Shown here one piece after another: positions 7,720 to 15,844 of a stretch of 41,868 bases of DNA. Position 1 is the stretch's first letter; every line of letters starts with the position of its first letter. Under the pieces are notes generated by a model. The model did no database searches. It saw only the letters and a list, made by a program, of their open reading frames with translations, and was not told the DNA's origin. A program made the translations under genes and the position numbers. The stretch is taken from contig JBHJGS010000011.1 in the NCBI GenBank assembly GCA_050331575.1, positions 1 through 41,868 of the forward strand. The letters are read 5' to 3'. This DNA is from JBHJGS01 sp050331575. GTDB lineage: Bacteria; Pseudomonadota; Alphaproteobacteria; Sphingomonadales; Rhodothalassiaceae.

Positions 7720-9024
7720 TCAATCCTCTTCGATGCGCAGCATGGTCGGCGCCACCAGCACATGCGACGACCGCGCAATCGCTGCGACCGCATCGCTCAC
7801 CGCCCGCTCGCTGGACAAGTGGGTGGTCAGCACCAGATAAACCCCGCCCTCGGCCGCCTTGCCGCGCTGGATCAGGCTTTGGACCGAAACGTCATGATCG
7901 CGCAAGATGGCCGAGACCTCGGCAATGACCCCGGGCTTATCCTCGACCCGCAGGCGGATGTAAAAACAGCCTTCATGCTCTGACACGTCCAGCCGCGGCA
8001 GCCCGCGCAGCTGGTCCGCCCGCATGCCGAAGGCCGGCGCACACGCGCCGCGCGCCAGATCAACCACATCGGCGAGAACGGCCGAGGCGGTCGGCCCGGC
8101 GCCGGCGCCCTGGCCTTCATAGACCGTTTGGCCCAGACCGGCACTGTCGACCATCACCGCATTGGTGGCGCCGTCGACTTGGGCGAGCGCGCTGGCCGCC
8201 GGCACCATGCAGGGGTGCACGCGCAGATCGACCCGGCCGTCAGCCATGCGCGCGACGCCCAAGAGCTTGATGCGATAGCCCAACTCCCGGGCATAATCGA
8301 TGTCGACCGCGGAGATCGCCCGGATGCCCTCGATGAAGAACCCATCGGCTGAGGGCGGCAGACCGAAGGCCATGGCGCCCAGGATGGCGATCTTGTGGGC
8401 GGTATCGATGCCGTCGAGATCAAAGCTTGGATCGGCCTCGGCATAGCCCAAATCCTGGGCCCGCCGAACCGTGTCCTCGAAGCTTGCGCCGGTCTTTTCC
8501 ATCTCGGTCAGCACAAAATTGCAGGTGCCGTTCAGGATACCGAGAATCTGCCGGGTTCGGGTGCCCGCCAGCCCTTCATTCAGGGCCTTGACGATCGGGA
8601 TGCCCCCGGCGACGGCAGCTTCAAAGCGCAGGCCCGCGCCATGCGATTCGGCGAGTTGCGCCAGCGTGGCGCCATGATGGGCGATCAGCGCCTTGTTGGC
8701 CGTGACCACGCAGCGGCCGCGGCTAAGCGCGGCCTTTGCCAGCGCCAATGCCGGGCCATCTGACCCGCCGATCAGCTCGACCACCGCGTCGACATCGTTG
8801 CGCTCGGCCAGGGCCACGGGGTTGTCGACCCAGTCATAGCCGCTGATATCCAGGCCGCGGTCCTTGGCGCGATCGCGCGCGCTGACCGCGACCAGGTCGA
8901 TCGGCCGGCCGCAGCGCGCGGCCAGCATGTCCTTGTTCTGCGTCATCAGCTCGATGGCGCCCGCCCCGACGGTGCCCAGGCCGGCGATGGCGATGCGGAA
9001 GGGGGTTTGTGCTTGCGTCGGCAT
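7720..9024 (-). CDS. hom: Homoserine dehydrogenase
   Basis: This 434-residue cytosolic enzyme reduces aspartate semialdehyde to homoserine, the branch point to threonine and methionine. The N-terminal Rossmann domain has AGLGTVGAG (14-22), then VVTANKALIAHHG. The catalytic domain has GILNGTCNFVLTEM and the signature AEADPSFDLDGIDTAHK (195-211) with the key lysine at its end. A C-terminal ACT domain from about residue 350 (EDKPGVIAEVSAILRDH) implies feedback control, probably by threonine. The ATG at 9024 matches family N-termini; the longer frame would run into the phaC leader. It is the first gene of the operon with glpX and recJ and diverges from phaC across 115 bases. Confidence 0.96.
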   Translation of the reverse strand: MPTQAQTPFRIAIAGLGTVGAGAIELMTQNKDMLAARCGRPIDLVAVSARDRAKDRGLDISGYDWVDNPVALAERNDVDAVVELIGGSDGPALALAKAALSRGRCVVTANKALIAHHGATLAQLAESHGAGLRFEAAVAGGIPIVKALNEGLAGTRTRQILGILNGTCNFVLTEMEKTGASFEDTVRRAQDLGYAEADPSFDLDGIDTAHKIAILGAMAFGLPPSADGFFIEGIRAISAVDIDYARELGYRIKLLGVARMADGRVDLRVHPCMVPAASALAQVDGATNAVMVDSAGLGQTVYEGQGAGAGPTASAVLADVVDLARGACAPAFGMRADQLRGLPRLDVSEHEGCFYIRLRVEDKPGVIAEVSAILRDHDVSVQSLIQRGKAAEGGVYLVLTTHLSSERAVSDAVAAIARSSHVLVAPTMLRIEED

Positions 9025-9139
9025 GGCGAATGGGTAGGGTCGCGGCGATCGAAAGGTCAAGCATGGGATTGACCGGCCGGGCCGAGTGCCCAAGTCAAGA
9101 GCGCGGGATCCCGCCCCCTTTGGTTTGGAGCATGCCAGC

Positions 9140-10969
9140 ATGACCGAAGAGACCAAGCGCGACGACCGCCTGGACCAGAGCGTGGAAGACGTCCAGGAAT
9201 TCTCCGCCAACATGATGCGCGTGGCCGCCCAGAGCCAGAAATTGCTGAATGAGTTCATGCGGCGCCAGGGCGACAATCAGACCATCGTCGATCCCCTGAA
9301 TATCGGCAATGCGTTCATGGATCTGACCGCGCGCATGATGGCCAATCCGCAGACCTGGGTGGAGAAGCAGGTCGAGCTGTGGCAGGACTATATGAAGCTG
9401 TGGCACACCACGACGATGCGCATGCTGGGCCAGGATGCCGCCCCCGTCGTCGATGCGTCGCGTGACAAACGCTTTCGCCATGAGGACTGGCAGGAAAATC
9501 AGGTCTTCGATTTCTTGAAGCAGTCCTACCTGCTTGCCGCCAATTTTATCCAGCGCTCCGTGACCGAGGTGGAAGGCCTGTCCGACGAGGACCGCAAGAA
9601 GGTCGATTTCTATACCCGCCAGTTCGTCGATGCCATGTCGCCCAGCAATTTCGTCTGGACCAATCCAGAAGTGCTGAAGACGACCCTGGAACAGAAGGGC
9701 GAAAATCTGGTGCGGGGGCTGGACAATATGCTGAAGGATCTGGAGCGTGGCGAGGGCCAGCTGGCCATCACCATGACCGATCTGGACGCCTTTGAGGTCG
9801 GTCGCAATGTCGCGATCACGCCGGGCAAGGTGGTGTTCGAGAATGAGCTGTTCCAGCTGATCCAATATGCGCCGACGACAGAGAAGGTGAACCGCACACC
9901 GTTGCTGATCTTCCCGCCCTGGATCAACAAATTCTATATTCTGGACCTGACCGAGAAGAAGAGCTTCGTGCGCTGGGCCGTGGCCCAGGGCCATACCGTG
10001 TTCATGGTCAGCTGGGTCAATCCCGACGAAAGCTACGCCGATCACAGCCTGGACGATTATATGATCGACGGGCAGATCAAGGCGATGCAGGTGGTCGAAC
10101 AGATCACCGGGGAGCGCTCGGTCAACTGCATCGGCTATTGCGTCGCCGGCACCATGCTCGCCGCCACGCTCGCTTATCTGCATGCCAAGGGGGAGCAAGA
10201 CCGGGTCAAGTCCGCCACCTTCTTCACCGCCCAGGTGGACTTCAAGGATGCCGGCGAACTGACCGTGTTCATCGATGATGAACAGCTGCGCTATCTGGAA
10301 AATCTCACCAAGGACAAGGGCTATCTGGACAGCCGGGCCATGGCGACGACGTTCAATATGCTGCGCGCCAATGATCTGATCTGGTCCTTCGTGGTGAACA
10401 ATTATTTGCTCGGCAAAGAACCCTTCCCGTTTGACCTGCTGTATTGGAATTCCGACAGCACCAACCTGCCGCGCACCATGCATCTGCAATATCTGGAGCA
10501 GATGTACCGGCACAATAAGCTGGTCCAGCCCGGCGCGCTGAAACTGGGCGGGGAGACGATCGATCTGCGCGCGGTGAAGACGCCGGTCTATATCCAGGCC
10601 GGCCGCGACGACCATATCGCCCCGGCCAAGTCGGTCTATAAAATGACCCAGCTTCTATCCGGTCCGATCAAGTTCATGCTGGCGGGGTCGGGCCATATCG
10701 CCGGCGTGGTCAATCCGCCGGAGGCACAGAAATACCAGTATTGGACCAATTCCAAGCTGCCGGAGAGCCTGGAGGACTGGTGTGCGGACGCCACCGAAAC
10801 GCCCGGCTCCTGGTGGCCGGACTGGCACAAATGGATCGCGCGCAAGACCGGCGGCAAGGTCCCCGCGCGCATCCCTGGCGAGGCCGAGGGCTTCCCCCCG
10901 ATCGAAGACGCCCCCGGGCGCTATGTCAAAGCCGTCTCCGGCCTGAAAACCCAGGCACAGGCGGGGTAA
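9140..10969 (+). CDS. phaC: Class I poly(3-hydroxyalkanoate) synthase
   Basis: This 609-residue enzyme polymerises 3-hydroxyacyl-CoA into PHA at the granule surface. After a variable N-terminal segment, the PhaC_N domain runs to about residue 270, followed by an alpha/beta-hydrolase fold. The lipase-like box GYCVAG holds the nucleophile C334; D491 in GRDDHIAP and H519 in SGHIAG complete the triad. W-rich blocks near the end (ETPGSWWPDWHKWIA) are typical of class I. The start at 9140 has TTGGAG about 8 bases upstream; an earlier in-frame ATG does not fit. No phaA, phaB, phasin or depolymerase gene is adjacent, so it is a stand-alone synthase gene. Confidence 0.96.
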   Translation: MTEETKRDDRLDQSVEDVQEFSANMMRVAAQSQKLLNEFMRRQGDNQTIVDPLNIGNAFMDLTARMMANPQTWVEKQVELWQDYMKLWHTTTMRMLGQDAAPVVDASRDKRFRHEDWQENQVFDFLKQSYLLAANFIQRSVTEVEGLSDEDRKKVDFYTRQFVDAMSPSNFVWTNPEVLKTTLEQKGENLVRGLDNMLKDLERGEGQLAITMTDLDAFEVGRNVAITPGKVVFENELFQLIQYAPTTEKVNRTPLLIFPPWINKFYILDLTEKKSFVRWAVAQGHTVFMVSWVNPDESYADHSLDDYMIDGQIKAMQVVEQITGERSVNCIGYCVAGTMLAATLAYLHAKGEQDRVKSATFFTAQVDFKDAGELTVFIDDEQLRYLENLTKDKGYLDSRAMATTFNMLRANDLIWSFVVNNYLLGKEPFPFDLLYWNSDSTNLPRTMHLQYLEQMYRHNKLVQPGALKLGGETIDLRAVKTPVYIQAGRDDHIAPAKSVYKMTQLLSGPIKFMLAGSGHIAGVVNPPEAQKYQYWTNSKLPESLEDWCADATETPGSWWPDWHKWIARKTGGKVPARIPGEAEGFPPIEDAPGRYVKAVSGLKTQAQAG

Positions 10970-10970
10970 G

Positions 10971-10992
10971 GGGCCGGTTGCGCGACCGGCCC
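10971..10992 (+). terminator. Hairpin after phaC
   Basis: GGGCCGGT (10971-10978) and ACCGGCCC (10985-10992) form a perfect 8-bp stem with a 6-base loop, beginning 2 bases after the phaC stop. There is no T run, but the stability and position suggest transcript end formation or 3' protection. Confidence 0.55.
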
Positions 10993-11109
10993 TCATCAGC
11001 GGTGCCATCATTGGCCTTCGTGCGTTTCACCTGCCATGAAGGCGGCGGCAATGTGCTGAACGCAATGGTCTCACAGCGTGCCGGACTGAGCGGATTGGAT
11101 TGATTTCCC

Positions 11110-11146
11110 TTGACAGCTTGGCTATCGATCCTTTCGACAGAAGGAA
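11110..11146 (+). promoter_or_regulatory. Possible promoter and ribosome binding site of the antitoxin remnant
   Basis: A consensus -35 hexamer TTGACA is at 11110-11115. No equally good -10 follows at 16-18 bases (the best is near TTTCGA). AAGGAA at 11141-11146 is a good ribosome binding site 7 bases before the ATG at 11154. Confidence 0.35.
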
Positions 11147-11153
11147 CCTGCGC

Positions 11154-11539
11154 ATGCAGTTCACATCCACAGCCCCGAGCGCGGCGCCGCAGGATCGTAG
11201 CCGGGTTCTGACCCAGGCCGTGGTCCGGGCAGGTGAGCGGCTGGCCCTGTCGGGAAAGGTCTTGCCGCGATTCTGGGCGTTTCGGAGGCGACGGTCTCGC
11301 GCATGAGGGCGCAGACCCGTCAACTGTCGGAAGGCTCGAAAGAATTTGAATTGGGCGCGTTGTTCGTGCGCCTGTACCGCTCGCTCGATGCCATCGCCGG
11401 GGGGGACTTGCAGGTCTCGCGCGCCTGGCTACAGTCAGACAATCGGGCCTTGGGCGGTCGGCCACTCGACCAGATCAAGACCATCTCGGGCTTGACCAAT
11501 GGCCTTGCCTACCTGGATTCCCACCGCGCTCCGCTCTGA
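11154..11539 (+). pseudogene. Xre/MbcA/ParS-type antitoxin, frameshifted
   Basis: Two frames together make one antitoxin of about 128 residues. From the ATG at 11154 the first frame reads to AGERLALSGK. The match then continues in a second frame as LAAILGVSEATVSRM, the helix-turn-helix, followed by the MbcA/ParS/Xre C-terminal domain LYRSLDAIAGGDLQVSRAWL, ALGGRPLDQIKTISGL and AYLDSHRAPL. The join falls near 11259-11261, where one base appears to be missing. Read straight, the first frame stops at 11304-11306 after 50 residues. Intact relatives bind and neutralise RES-domain NAD-degrading toxins and repress their own operon. Its 3' end overlaps the toxin remnant by 41 bases, as in intact operons. 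A sequencing error could mimic the shift, but the toxin is broken too. Confidence 0.8.
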
Positions 11540-11871
11540 GCAGCGCCGCATCGACGACGTCTATTGGCGCTGCGCACCTATCGGACTATGACGCGTGCCA
11601 ACAGCTGGAAGCTGCGGCGCGCCATGCGGGTATCGACCTTATTCAGTATGGATCGGTGCGGGACCCGCTTCACCGGCCGAATGCGGCGATCCTCTCTTGC
11701 GCGGTCTTCGCGGCTTCCAAGCCTGGCCGGATGCAATCCTGGTGGCTTTGGTTCGGCGCCAGCGGCGTGCAGGCCGTTCGGGAATTCCCGCGTCAAAGCC
11801 TCGGCCTGCCGCCGGAGCTATGGGCCGCCGATCCACGGCTGAGCGGCATGCGCTGGGATCGCGCGCCATAG
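11499..11871 (+). pseudogene. RES-domain toxin, internally deleted remnant
   Basis: The ATG at 11499 opens MALPTWIPTALRSEQRRIDDVYWRC, the usual N-terminus of RES toxins, but this frame stops at 11589-11591 after 30 residues. From 11578 another frame gives the toxin's C-terminal part: LSDYDACQQLEAAARHAGID, IQYGSVRDPLHRPN and REFPRQSLGLPPELWAADPR, ending at TAG 11869-11871. About 27 N-terminal and 97 C-terminal residues remain of a protein that is normally near 220. The missing middle, roughly 100 residues, would carry the conserved arginine and glutamate of the RES fold. I infer the gene is inactive. Intact relatives deplete cellular NAD+. Confidence 0.8.
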
Positions 11872-11928
11872 GCCCTGCCCTCTGCCGCCTTTCTTGACCT
11901 TACTGCAAAACACCGGGATACTTCGCCT

Positions 11929-12330
11929 ATGGAAGATCATCCCGGACCGGAGCGGTTTGACCTTGAGGGGCGCGTGGATCGTCTTGAGGCGGATATGCGC
12001 GAGGTCAAGCCGTGCCTGGCGCGCATGGAGCCCAAGCTTGCCGAGATCGACGGCTATCTGAAGGGCGTTTTGCCCTCGGTTGCGACCAAGGAACAGATCG
12101 ACCCCAAGCTGTCTGCCATCGACAGCTATCTGAAGGGTGTGCTGCCGTCCCTGGCAAAACGCGACGAGATCGAACCAAGGCTCGGCGCGATCGACGGCTA
12201 TCTGAAAGGATCCCTGCCGTCTCTGGCGACCAAGGACGAGGTGGCGCAGCGGCCAACGCGCGCGGAACTTTATGGGGTGTTGGCGCTGTATTTCACGCTT
12301 CTCGCCATCGCCCTGGCCGCCTTGTCCTGA
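11929..12330 (+). CDS. Repeat-containing protein with C-terminal membrane segment, function unknown
   Basis: The 133-residue product has a charged N-terminus (FDLEGRVDRLEADMREVK) likely to form a coiled coil. Three consecutive 24-residue repeats of the type PKLxxIDxYLKGVLPSLATK follow, with period and register kept exactly. After a short linker, one hydrophobic helix (LYGVLALYFTLLAIALAALS) ends the protein. I infer a small anchored protein with an oligomeric coiled-coil or helical stalk facing one side of a membrane. I do not recognise a named family. No strong ribosome binding site precedes the ATG. It sits 57 bases after the toxin remnant on the same strand and before the convergent SulP gene. 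Confidence 0.65.
   Translation: MEDHPGPERFDLEGRVDRLEADMREVKPCLARMEPKLAEIDGYLKGVLPSVATKEQIDPKLSAIDSYLKGVLPSLAKRDEIEPRLGAIDGYLKGSLPSLATKDEVAQRPTRAELYGVLALYFTLLAIALAALS
12031..12246 (+). repeat. Three tandem 72-bp repeats inside the repeat protein
   Basis: Units at 12031-12102, 12103-12174 and 12175-12246 each encode 24 residues. They share GAC-x-GC-TATCTGAA and CTGCC-TC blocks but differ at many third codon positions, so the duplication is not very recent and is under protein-level constraint. Confidence 0.85.
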
Positions 12331-12455
12331 TTGCGGCCGCGACGGCGATCGCTTAGACGAGGCTGGTGCCCGCCGCTCCCTTCGGGCAAGCGCCCCTGCC
12401 AAGGCGGTAAAACAACGCCGTCCGATTTACACGCTCACCCAAACACGGAGCGCCC

Positions 12456-12475
12456 GCCCGACAGTAACATCGGGC
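12456..12475. terminator. Short hairpin between the repeat protein and the SulP gene
   Basis: GCCCGA (12456-12461) and TCGGGC (12470-12475) pair across an 8-base loop. It lies just after the SulP stop on the minus strand and 125 bases after the convergent repeat-protein gene. No T run is present. Confidence 0.3.
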
Positions 12476-12478
12476 CCG

Positions 12479-14128
12479 CTATGAGGCCGCGGTCTCGAGC
12501 GCGGCTGGCCTGCCGCCCAGCTTTCGAACGATCGCGCGCAGGGCCTCCACACGGGTGGGATAGTGGGCATCGTCGGGCAGGGAATGGTCGGCCCTGAGAT
12601 TGGCCAGGGTGTCGCGCACCGGGCCGTTCATGCCGCTGATATAAACCCGCTTGCCGGACTGGCGGCTGTCATAGAAAATGTCCTCCACCGCGCGCGCAGC
12701 AGACAGATCGATCGCCGGCAGCCCGGAGAAATCCAGCAACAGATATTCGCTGTCCGCATCGGCGCGCTCGCGCACCCGGTGGCCCATGTCCGCGGCCGCG
12801 CCGAAGCTCAACGGTCCGCGGAATTCGAACATGGTCACCCGATGGCCGGCCTGCTCCAGCAAGGCGCGTTCCTCCGGATCCTCCGGGCGTTCGGCGGTCG
12901 AGCCGAACTGAGCCAGTTGCGCATCGGCGATCTGCTTGACAAAGGCCAGGGCCGCCAGCACCACCCCGGCCGCCACCGCGGTGATCAGATCGACGAACAC
13001 GGTCAGCAGCAGCACCAGCGCCATCAGCAGCAGGTCCCACCGCGGCCCCCGGTGCGCCACGCGCAGATAAGACCAGTCGATGATGTCATAGCCGACCTTG
13101 ATCAAGATCCCCGCCAGCACCGCATGCGGGATCGCCTCGGCCAGCGGCGCCAGGCTGATCACGGTCGCCAGCAGCAACAGCGAATGGATAATGCCGGACA
13201 GCCGGGTGCGCCCGCCGGTGCGGATATTCACCACCGTCCGCATGGTCGCCCCAGCCCCGGGCACCGCGCCGAACAGGCCGGCGAGGGTGTTGCCCACACC
13301 TTGGCCGAACAGCTCGCGATTTGAGTTATGGCGGGTGCGCGTCATATTGTCGGCGACCAGCGAGGTCAGCAGGCTGTCGATCGCGCCCAGAAGCGCCAGG
13401 ATGATCGCCGCCTCAAAGATCACGAATAAGGTGTCTCGGCTCAGCGCCGGCCGCTGGAAATCCGGAAACCCGCGCGGGATATCGCCCAAGATCGGCGCCG
13501 GGGTTGCCATCACCGCATTCAGCGCCAGGCTGATCAGCGTGCCGGCGATCAGCGCGACCAGTGGCCCGGGCAGAAACCGGCCCCAACTTTTCGGCCAGGT
13601 GAACACGATGAGCAGACACACCAGACCAACGATCAGGGCCGCCCAGACCGGGTCCAGTACCGCTTCGGGGATCTTCTGCAGGGCCGGGATGGTGCCGCCT
13701 TCATCCGGCTCATGGCCGAACAGGCGGGAGACCTGCAGCGCGATGATGATCACGCCAATGCCGCTCATGAAGCCGGAGACGACCGAATAGGGCACCAGAC
13801 GAATATATTGACCGATCCCGAACACGCCCATGGCGATCTGGATCAGCCCGGCCAGCACCACGCTGGCGACCACGAGTTCCGGCTGGCCGGACAGGGAGGC
13901 GAACACGCCGGCGAACACCACCACCATGGGCCCGGTGGGTCCGGACACGTTGGTCGGCGTGCCACCCAGCAGCGAGGCGAAGAAGCCCACCAAAATCGCG
14001 CCCCACAAGCCTGCGATCGGCCCGGCGCCCGACGCCTCGCCGAAGGCCAGCGCCAAGGGCAGGGCCACGATGCCGGCGGTGATGCCGCCATACAGATCGC
14101 CGCGCAGGGCCGCCGCGCTGAACCGCAT
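12479..14128 (-). CDS. SulP family anion transporter with STAS domain, probable bicarbonate transporter
   Basis: This 549-residue inner-membrane protein has the SulP layout: about 10-14 membrane helices in the first 400 residues and a cytosolic STAS domain from about 425 to 530 (LLLDFSGLPAIDLSAARAVE). SulP hallmarks are GGITAGIVALPLALAFGEAS near the N-terminus, PTNVSGPTGPM, and GNTLAGLFGAVPGAGATMRT. SulP proteins move sulfate, bicarbonate or dicarboxylates. Here the ATG at 14128 overlaps the stop of a beta-carbonic anhydrase gene by one base (TGATG), which favours bicarbonate as substrate, as for BicA-like transporters. The start at 14128 is chosen for that coupling; a GTG ten codons earlier is possible. 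Confidence 0.92.
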   Translation of the reverse strand: MRFSAAALRGDLYGGITAGIVALPLALAFGEASGAGPIAGLWGAILVGFFASLLGGTPTNVSGPTGPMVVVFAGVFASLSGQPELVVASVVLAGLIQIAMGVFGIGQYIRLVPYSVVSGFMSGIGVIIIALQVSRLFGHEPDEGGTIPALQKIPEAVLDPVWAALIVGLVCLLIVFTWPKSWGRFLPGPLVALIAGTLISLALNAVMATPAPILGDIPRGFPDFQRPALSRDTLFVIFEAAIILALLGAIDSLLTSLVADNMTRTRHNSNRELFGQGVGNTLAGLFGAVPGAGATMRTVVNIRTGGRTRLSGIIHSLLLLATVISLAPLAEAIPHAVLAGILIKVGYDIIDWSYLRVAHRGPRWDLLLMALVLLLTVFVDLITAVAAGVVLAALAFVKQIADAQLAQFGSTAERPEDPEERALLEQAGHRVTMFEFRGPLSFGAAADMGHRVRERADADSEYLLLDFSGLPAIDLSAARAVEDIFYDSRQSGKRVYISGMNGPVRDTLANLRADHSLPDDAHYPTRVEALRAIVRKLGGRPAALETAAS

Positions 14129-14826
14129 CACGATGTGCCCCCGGACCCTGCCGGGCACGGATGATGCCCCTCGACCTGGCGGATCACCTCTTCAGGCAGA
14201 TCCGCGTACAATTCCTCTACGGGCTTAAAGCTGCGGGTCTGCTCGTCGAAGGCACGCATGCCGCCGGTCTTGATGTCGTACACCCAGCCGCGCAAGGTGA
14301 CCTGCCCCTGCGCCAGAGCCTGGGCCACATGCGGATGCGAGCGCAGATGGGTCAGCTGCAGGATGACATTCTCCTCGGTCAGGCGCAGCAGCTTGTCCTC
14401 GCGGCTGAGATCCTTGTCCCGGGCCTCGACGATCTGCACCGCCGCCTGAGCATAACTCAACCACTCCGCAGTGTGCGGCAGGCTGTTCAACGAGCCGCGG
14501 TCCAGCGCGCCCTTCATGGCGCCGCATTCGGAATGACCGCACACCACGATATGCGGCACCTTCAAGGCGCCGATGGCATATTCAATGGCGGCGGTCATCG
14601 CGCCGGTGTTCATGGTGTGGGGCGGCACGATATTGCCGGCATTGCGGCAGATGAACAATTCGCCCGGCTGCATCTGAGTGACCAGATTGGGGTCGATGCG
14701 GCTGTCTGAGCAGGTGATGAACAGGGCTTCCGGCGCCTGCCCGTGCGACAGCTTGTCAAACAGCGCCCGCTGCTGGGGAAACACCTCGCGCTGAAATTTC
14801 ACCACGCCTGCGATCAGTTTTGGCAA
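14128..14826 (-). CDS. Beta-class carbonic anhydrase
   Basis: This 232-residue cytosolic zinc enzyme interconverts CO2 and bicarbonate. Zinc ligands are C39 in ITCSDSRIDP, H98 and C101 in CGHSECGAMKG, with the D41-R43 dyad next to C39. The length and N-terminus fit bacterial beta-CAs. The start is TTG, supported by AGAGGAT six bases upstream; no ATG fits the family N-terminus. Its stop overlaps the SulP start by one base, so the two are translated together. The pair likely supplies bicarbonate for carboxylases such as those feeding fatty-acid and PHA metabolism; that link is inference. Confidence 0.95.
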   Translation of the reverse strand: MPKLIAGVVKFQREVFPQQRALFDKLSHGQAPEALFITCSDSRIDPNLVTQMQPGELFICRNAGNIVPPHTMNTGAMTAAIEYAIGALKVPHIVVCGHSECGAMKGALDRGSLNSLPHTAEWLSYAQAAVQIVEARDKDLSREDKLLRLTEENVILQLTHLRSHPHVAQALAQGQVTLRGWVYDIKTGGMRAFDEQTRSFKPVEELYADLPEEVIRQVEGHHPCPAGSGGTS

Positions 14827-14845
14827 GAGATCCTCTTTTGGGTTT

Positions 14846-14876
14846 CCGCGATGAGGCGCGAAACGCCTCGTCGCGG
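14846..14876. terminator. Strong inverted repeat between carbonic anhydrase and the AT-rich gene
   Basis: CCGCGATGAGGCG and CGCCTCGTCGCGG form a 13-bp stem (one T-G pair) around the loop CGAAA. It starts 5 bases past the stop of the 14882-15757 gene and 20 bases before the carbonic anhydrase start. No T run flanks it. It may end transcription of the AT-rich gene or mark an insertion boundary. Confidence 0.5.
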
Positions 14877-14881
14877 CAGTC

Positions 14882-15757
14882 TTAAGGGGTCGGCATGGGG
14901 CCTGTCTCAGCGTTGCCGCTCAACCCGCTAAAAATATGCTCGACGAGCTGCTTGAGGCGTTGCGGATGCCTGGTTTGCAGAAGCCTCGACCTCAGCGGAA
15001 CGAACAGATCCCTCACGCAGGTCGGAACGTCTGAGAAACGGGTCTGCTCCTCCGTGCGGATGAAGAATGCGTTCGCGCCTGACGCGGCATTGCAACACAC
15101 CAATCGATAGCCGTGGCGCGCAAATAGCTTTTCCAGACTTGTGATGGATGCGCCAAATTCCATTCCGCCAGACCATCTGTAGCTGCTCTGATAAGGCATA
15201 ACATATTCTATAGGGGGCAAAAAAAGCCCATTATACTCACATATAAAAAGCCGGGGTGTCAAACCACTATCTAGAATTAATTCAATAAAATGATAGTCAT
15301 TTCCATCTAGATCAAGTGAAATGACGTCGAGCTGTTTGCTATTTATGCGAGACAGTCCCCTTTTGCACAAGTCAATTATATTATCCACATCAATCCAATC
15401 CTGAAAAAAACAAAATGCGCTGGAGTCTTGATATGTGAAAGCGAGGTTTTCCGAACCGGCCCAAAACCCGCGCCAGCCCAGCGCGGCAAGGATAAGCGTA
15501 TTGTTTTCCAAACCATTGCCAACCCCCAATTCGGCATAAGTTCCGCCGTTCAAGAGGTCGAGACGACGTAATATTTCTAGCGTAATGCCATCTTCATCGG
15601 TTTGCGAAAAAGTTTTACCGCCAAAGGCGCACAATGGATTGGGATGGTTCGACCTGGCACTATTCCACAATTCCTCCAGCGTCATATCATGCAGCGCCGG
15701 CACCAGTTTTAACGCATGCTGTACCGAGGGAGGTAACGCGGTCGTGGATGTTGTCAT
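14882..15757 (-). CDS. FkbM-like methyltransferase-fold protein, function unknown
   Basis: The product is 291 residues. It has a Rossmann-type SAM-binding look: GGTYAELGVGNGLENNTLIL (glycine-rich motif I), WRGFWAGSE, then DVISLDLDGNDYHFIELIL, an LDxDGxD block like that of FkbM-type methyltransferases. Later blocks are RLFICEYN and GASITSLEKLFARHGYRLVC. No signal peptide or membrane helix is seen. The substrate is unknown; relatives of this layout often occur with glycan genes. The body of the gene (about 15170-15430) is strikingly AT-rich, with TTA, ATA and AAA codons, unlike both neighbours, which suggests recent transfer. The start at 15757 has AAGGAT about 9 bases upstream. It stands alone between the carbonic anhydrase gene and ligD. 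Confidence 0.6.
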   Translation of the reverse strand: MTTSTTALPPSVQHALKLVPALHDMTLEELWNSARSNHPNPLCAFGGKTFSQTDEDGITLEILRRLDLLNGGTYAELGVGNGLENNTLILAALGWRGFWAGSENLAFTYQDSSAFCFFQDWIDVDNIIDLCKRGLSRINSKQLDVISLDLDGNDYHFIELILDSGLTPRLFICEYNGLFLPPIEYVMPYQSSYRWSGGMEFGASITSLEKLFARHGYRLVCCNAASGANAFFIRTEEQTRFSDVPTCVRDLFVPLRSRLLQTRHPQRLKQLVEHIFSGLSGNAETGPMPTP

Positions 15758-15844
15758 GGACTTCTATCCTTCGGTAGCGGCGGCTCACGGCGATCCTATG
15801 TCAAAAGACAAGGCGCGGCCACTCGCCCGGCAGGCTTTGCTCCG

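Noticed and set aside
9095..10615. Long minus-strand open frame opposite phaC
   Set aside because: Antisense shadow of an intact PHA synthase; its residues mirror phaC codons and show no domain.
11564..11897. Separate small genes in other frames over the toxin remnant
   Set aside because: The only frames with family similarity are the RES N- and C-terminal pieces; the others are shadows.
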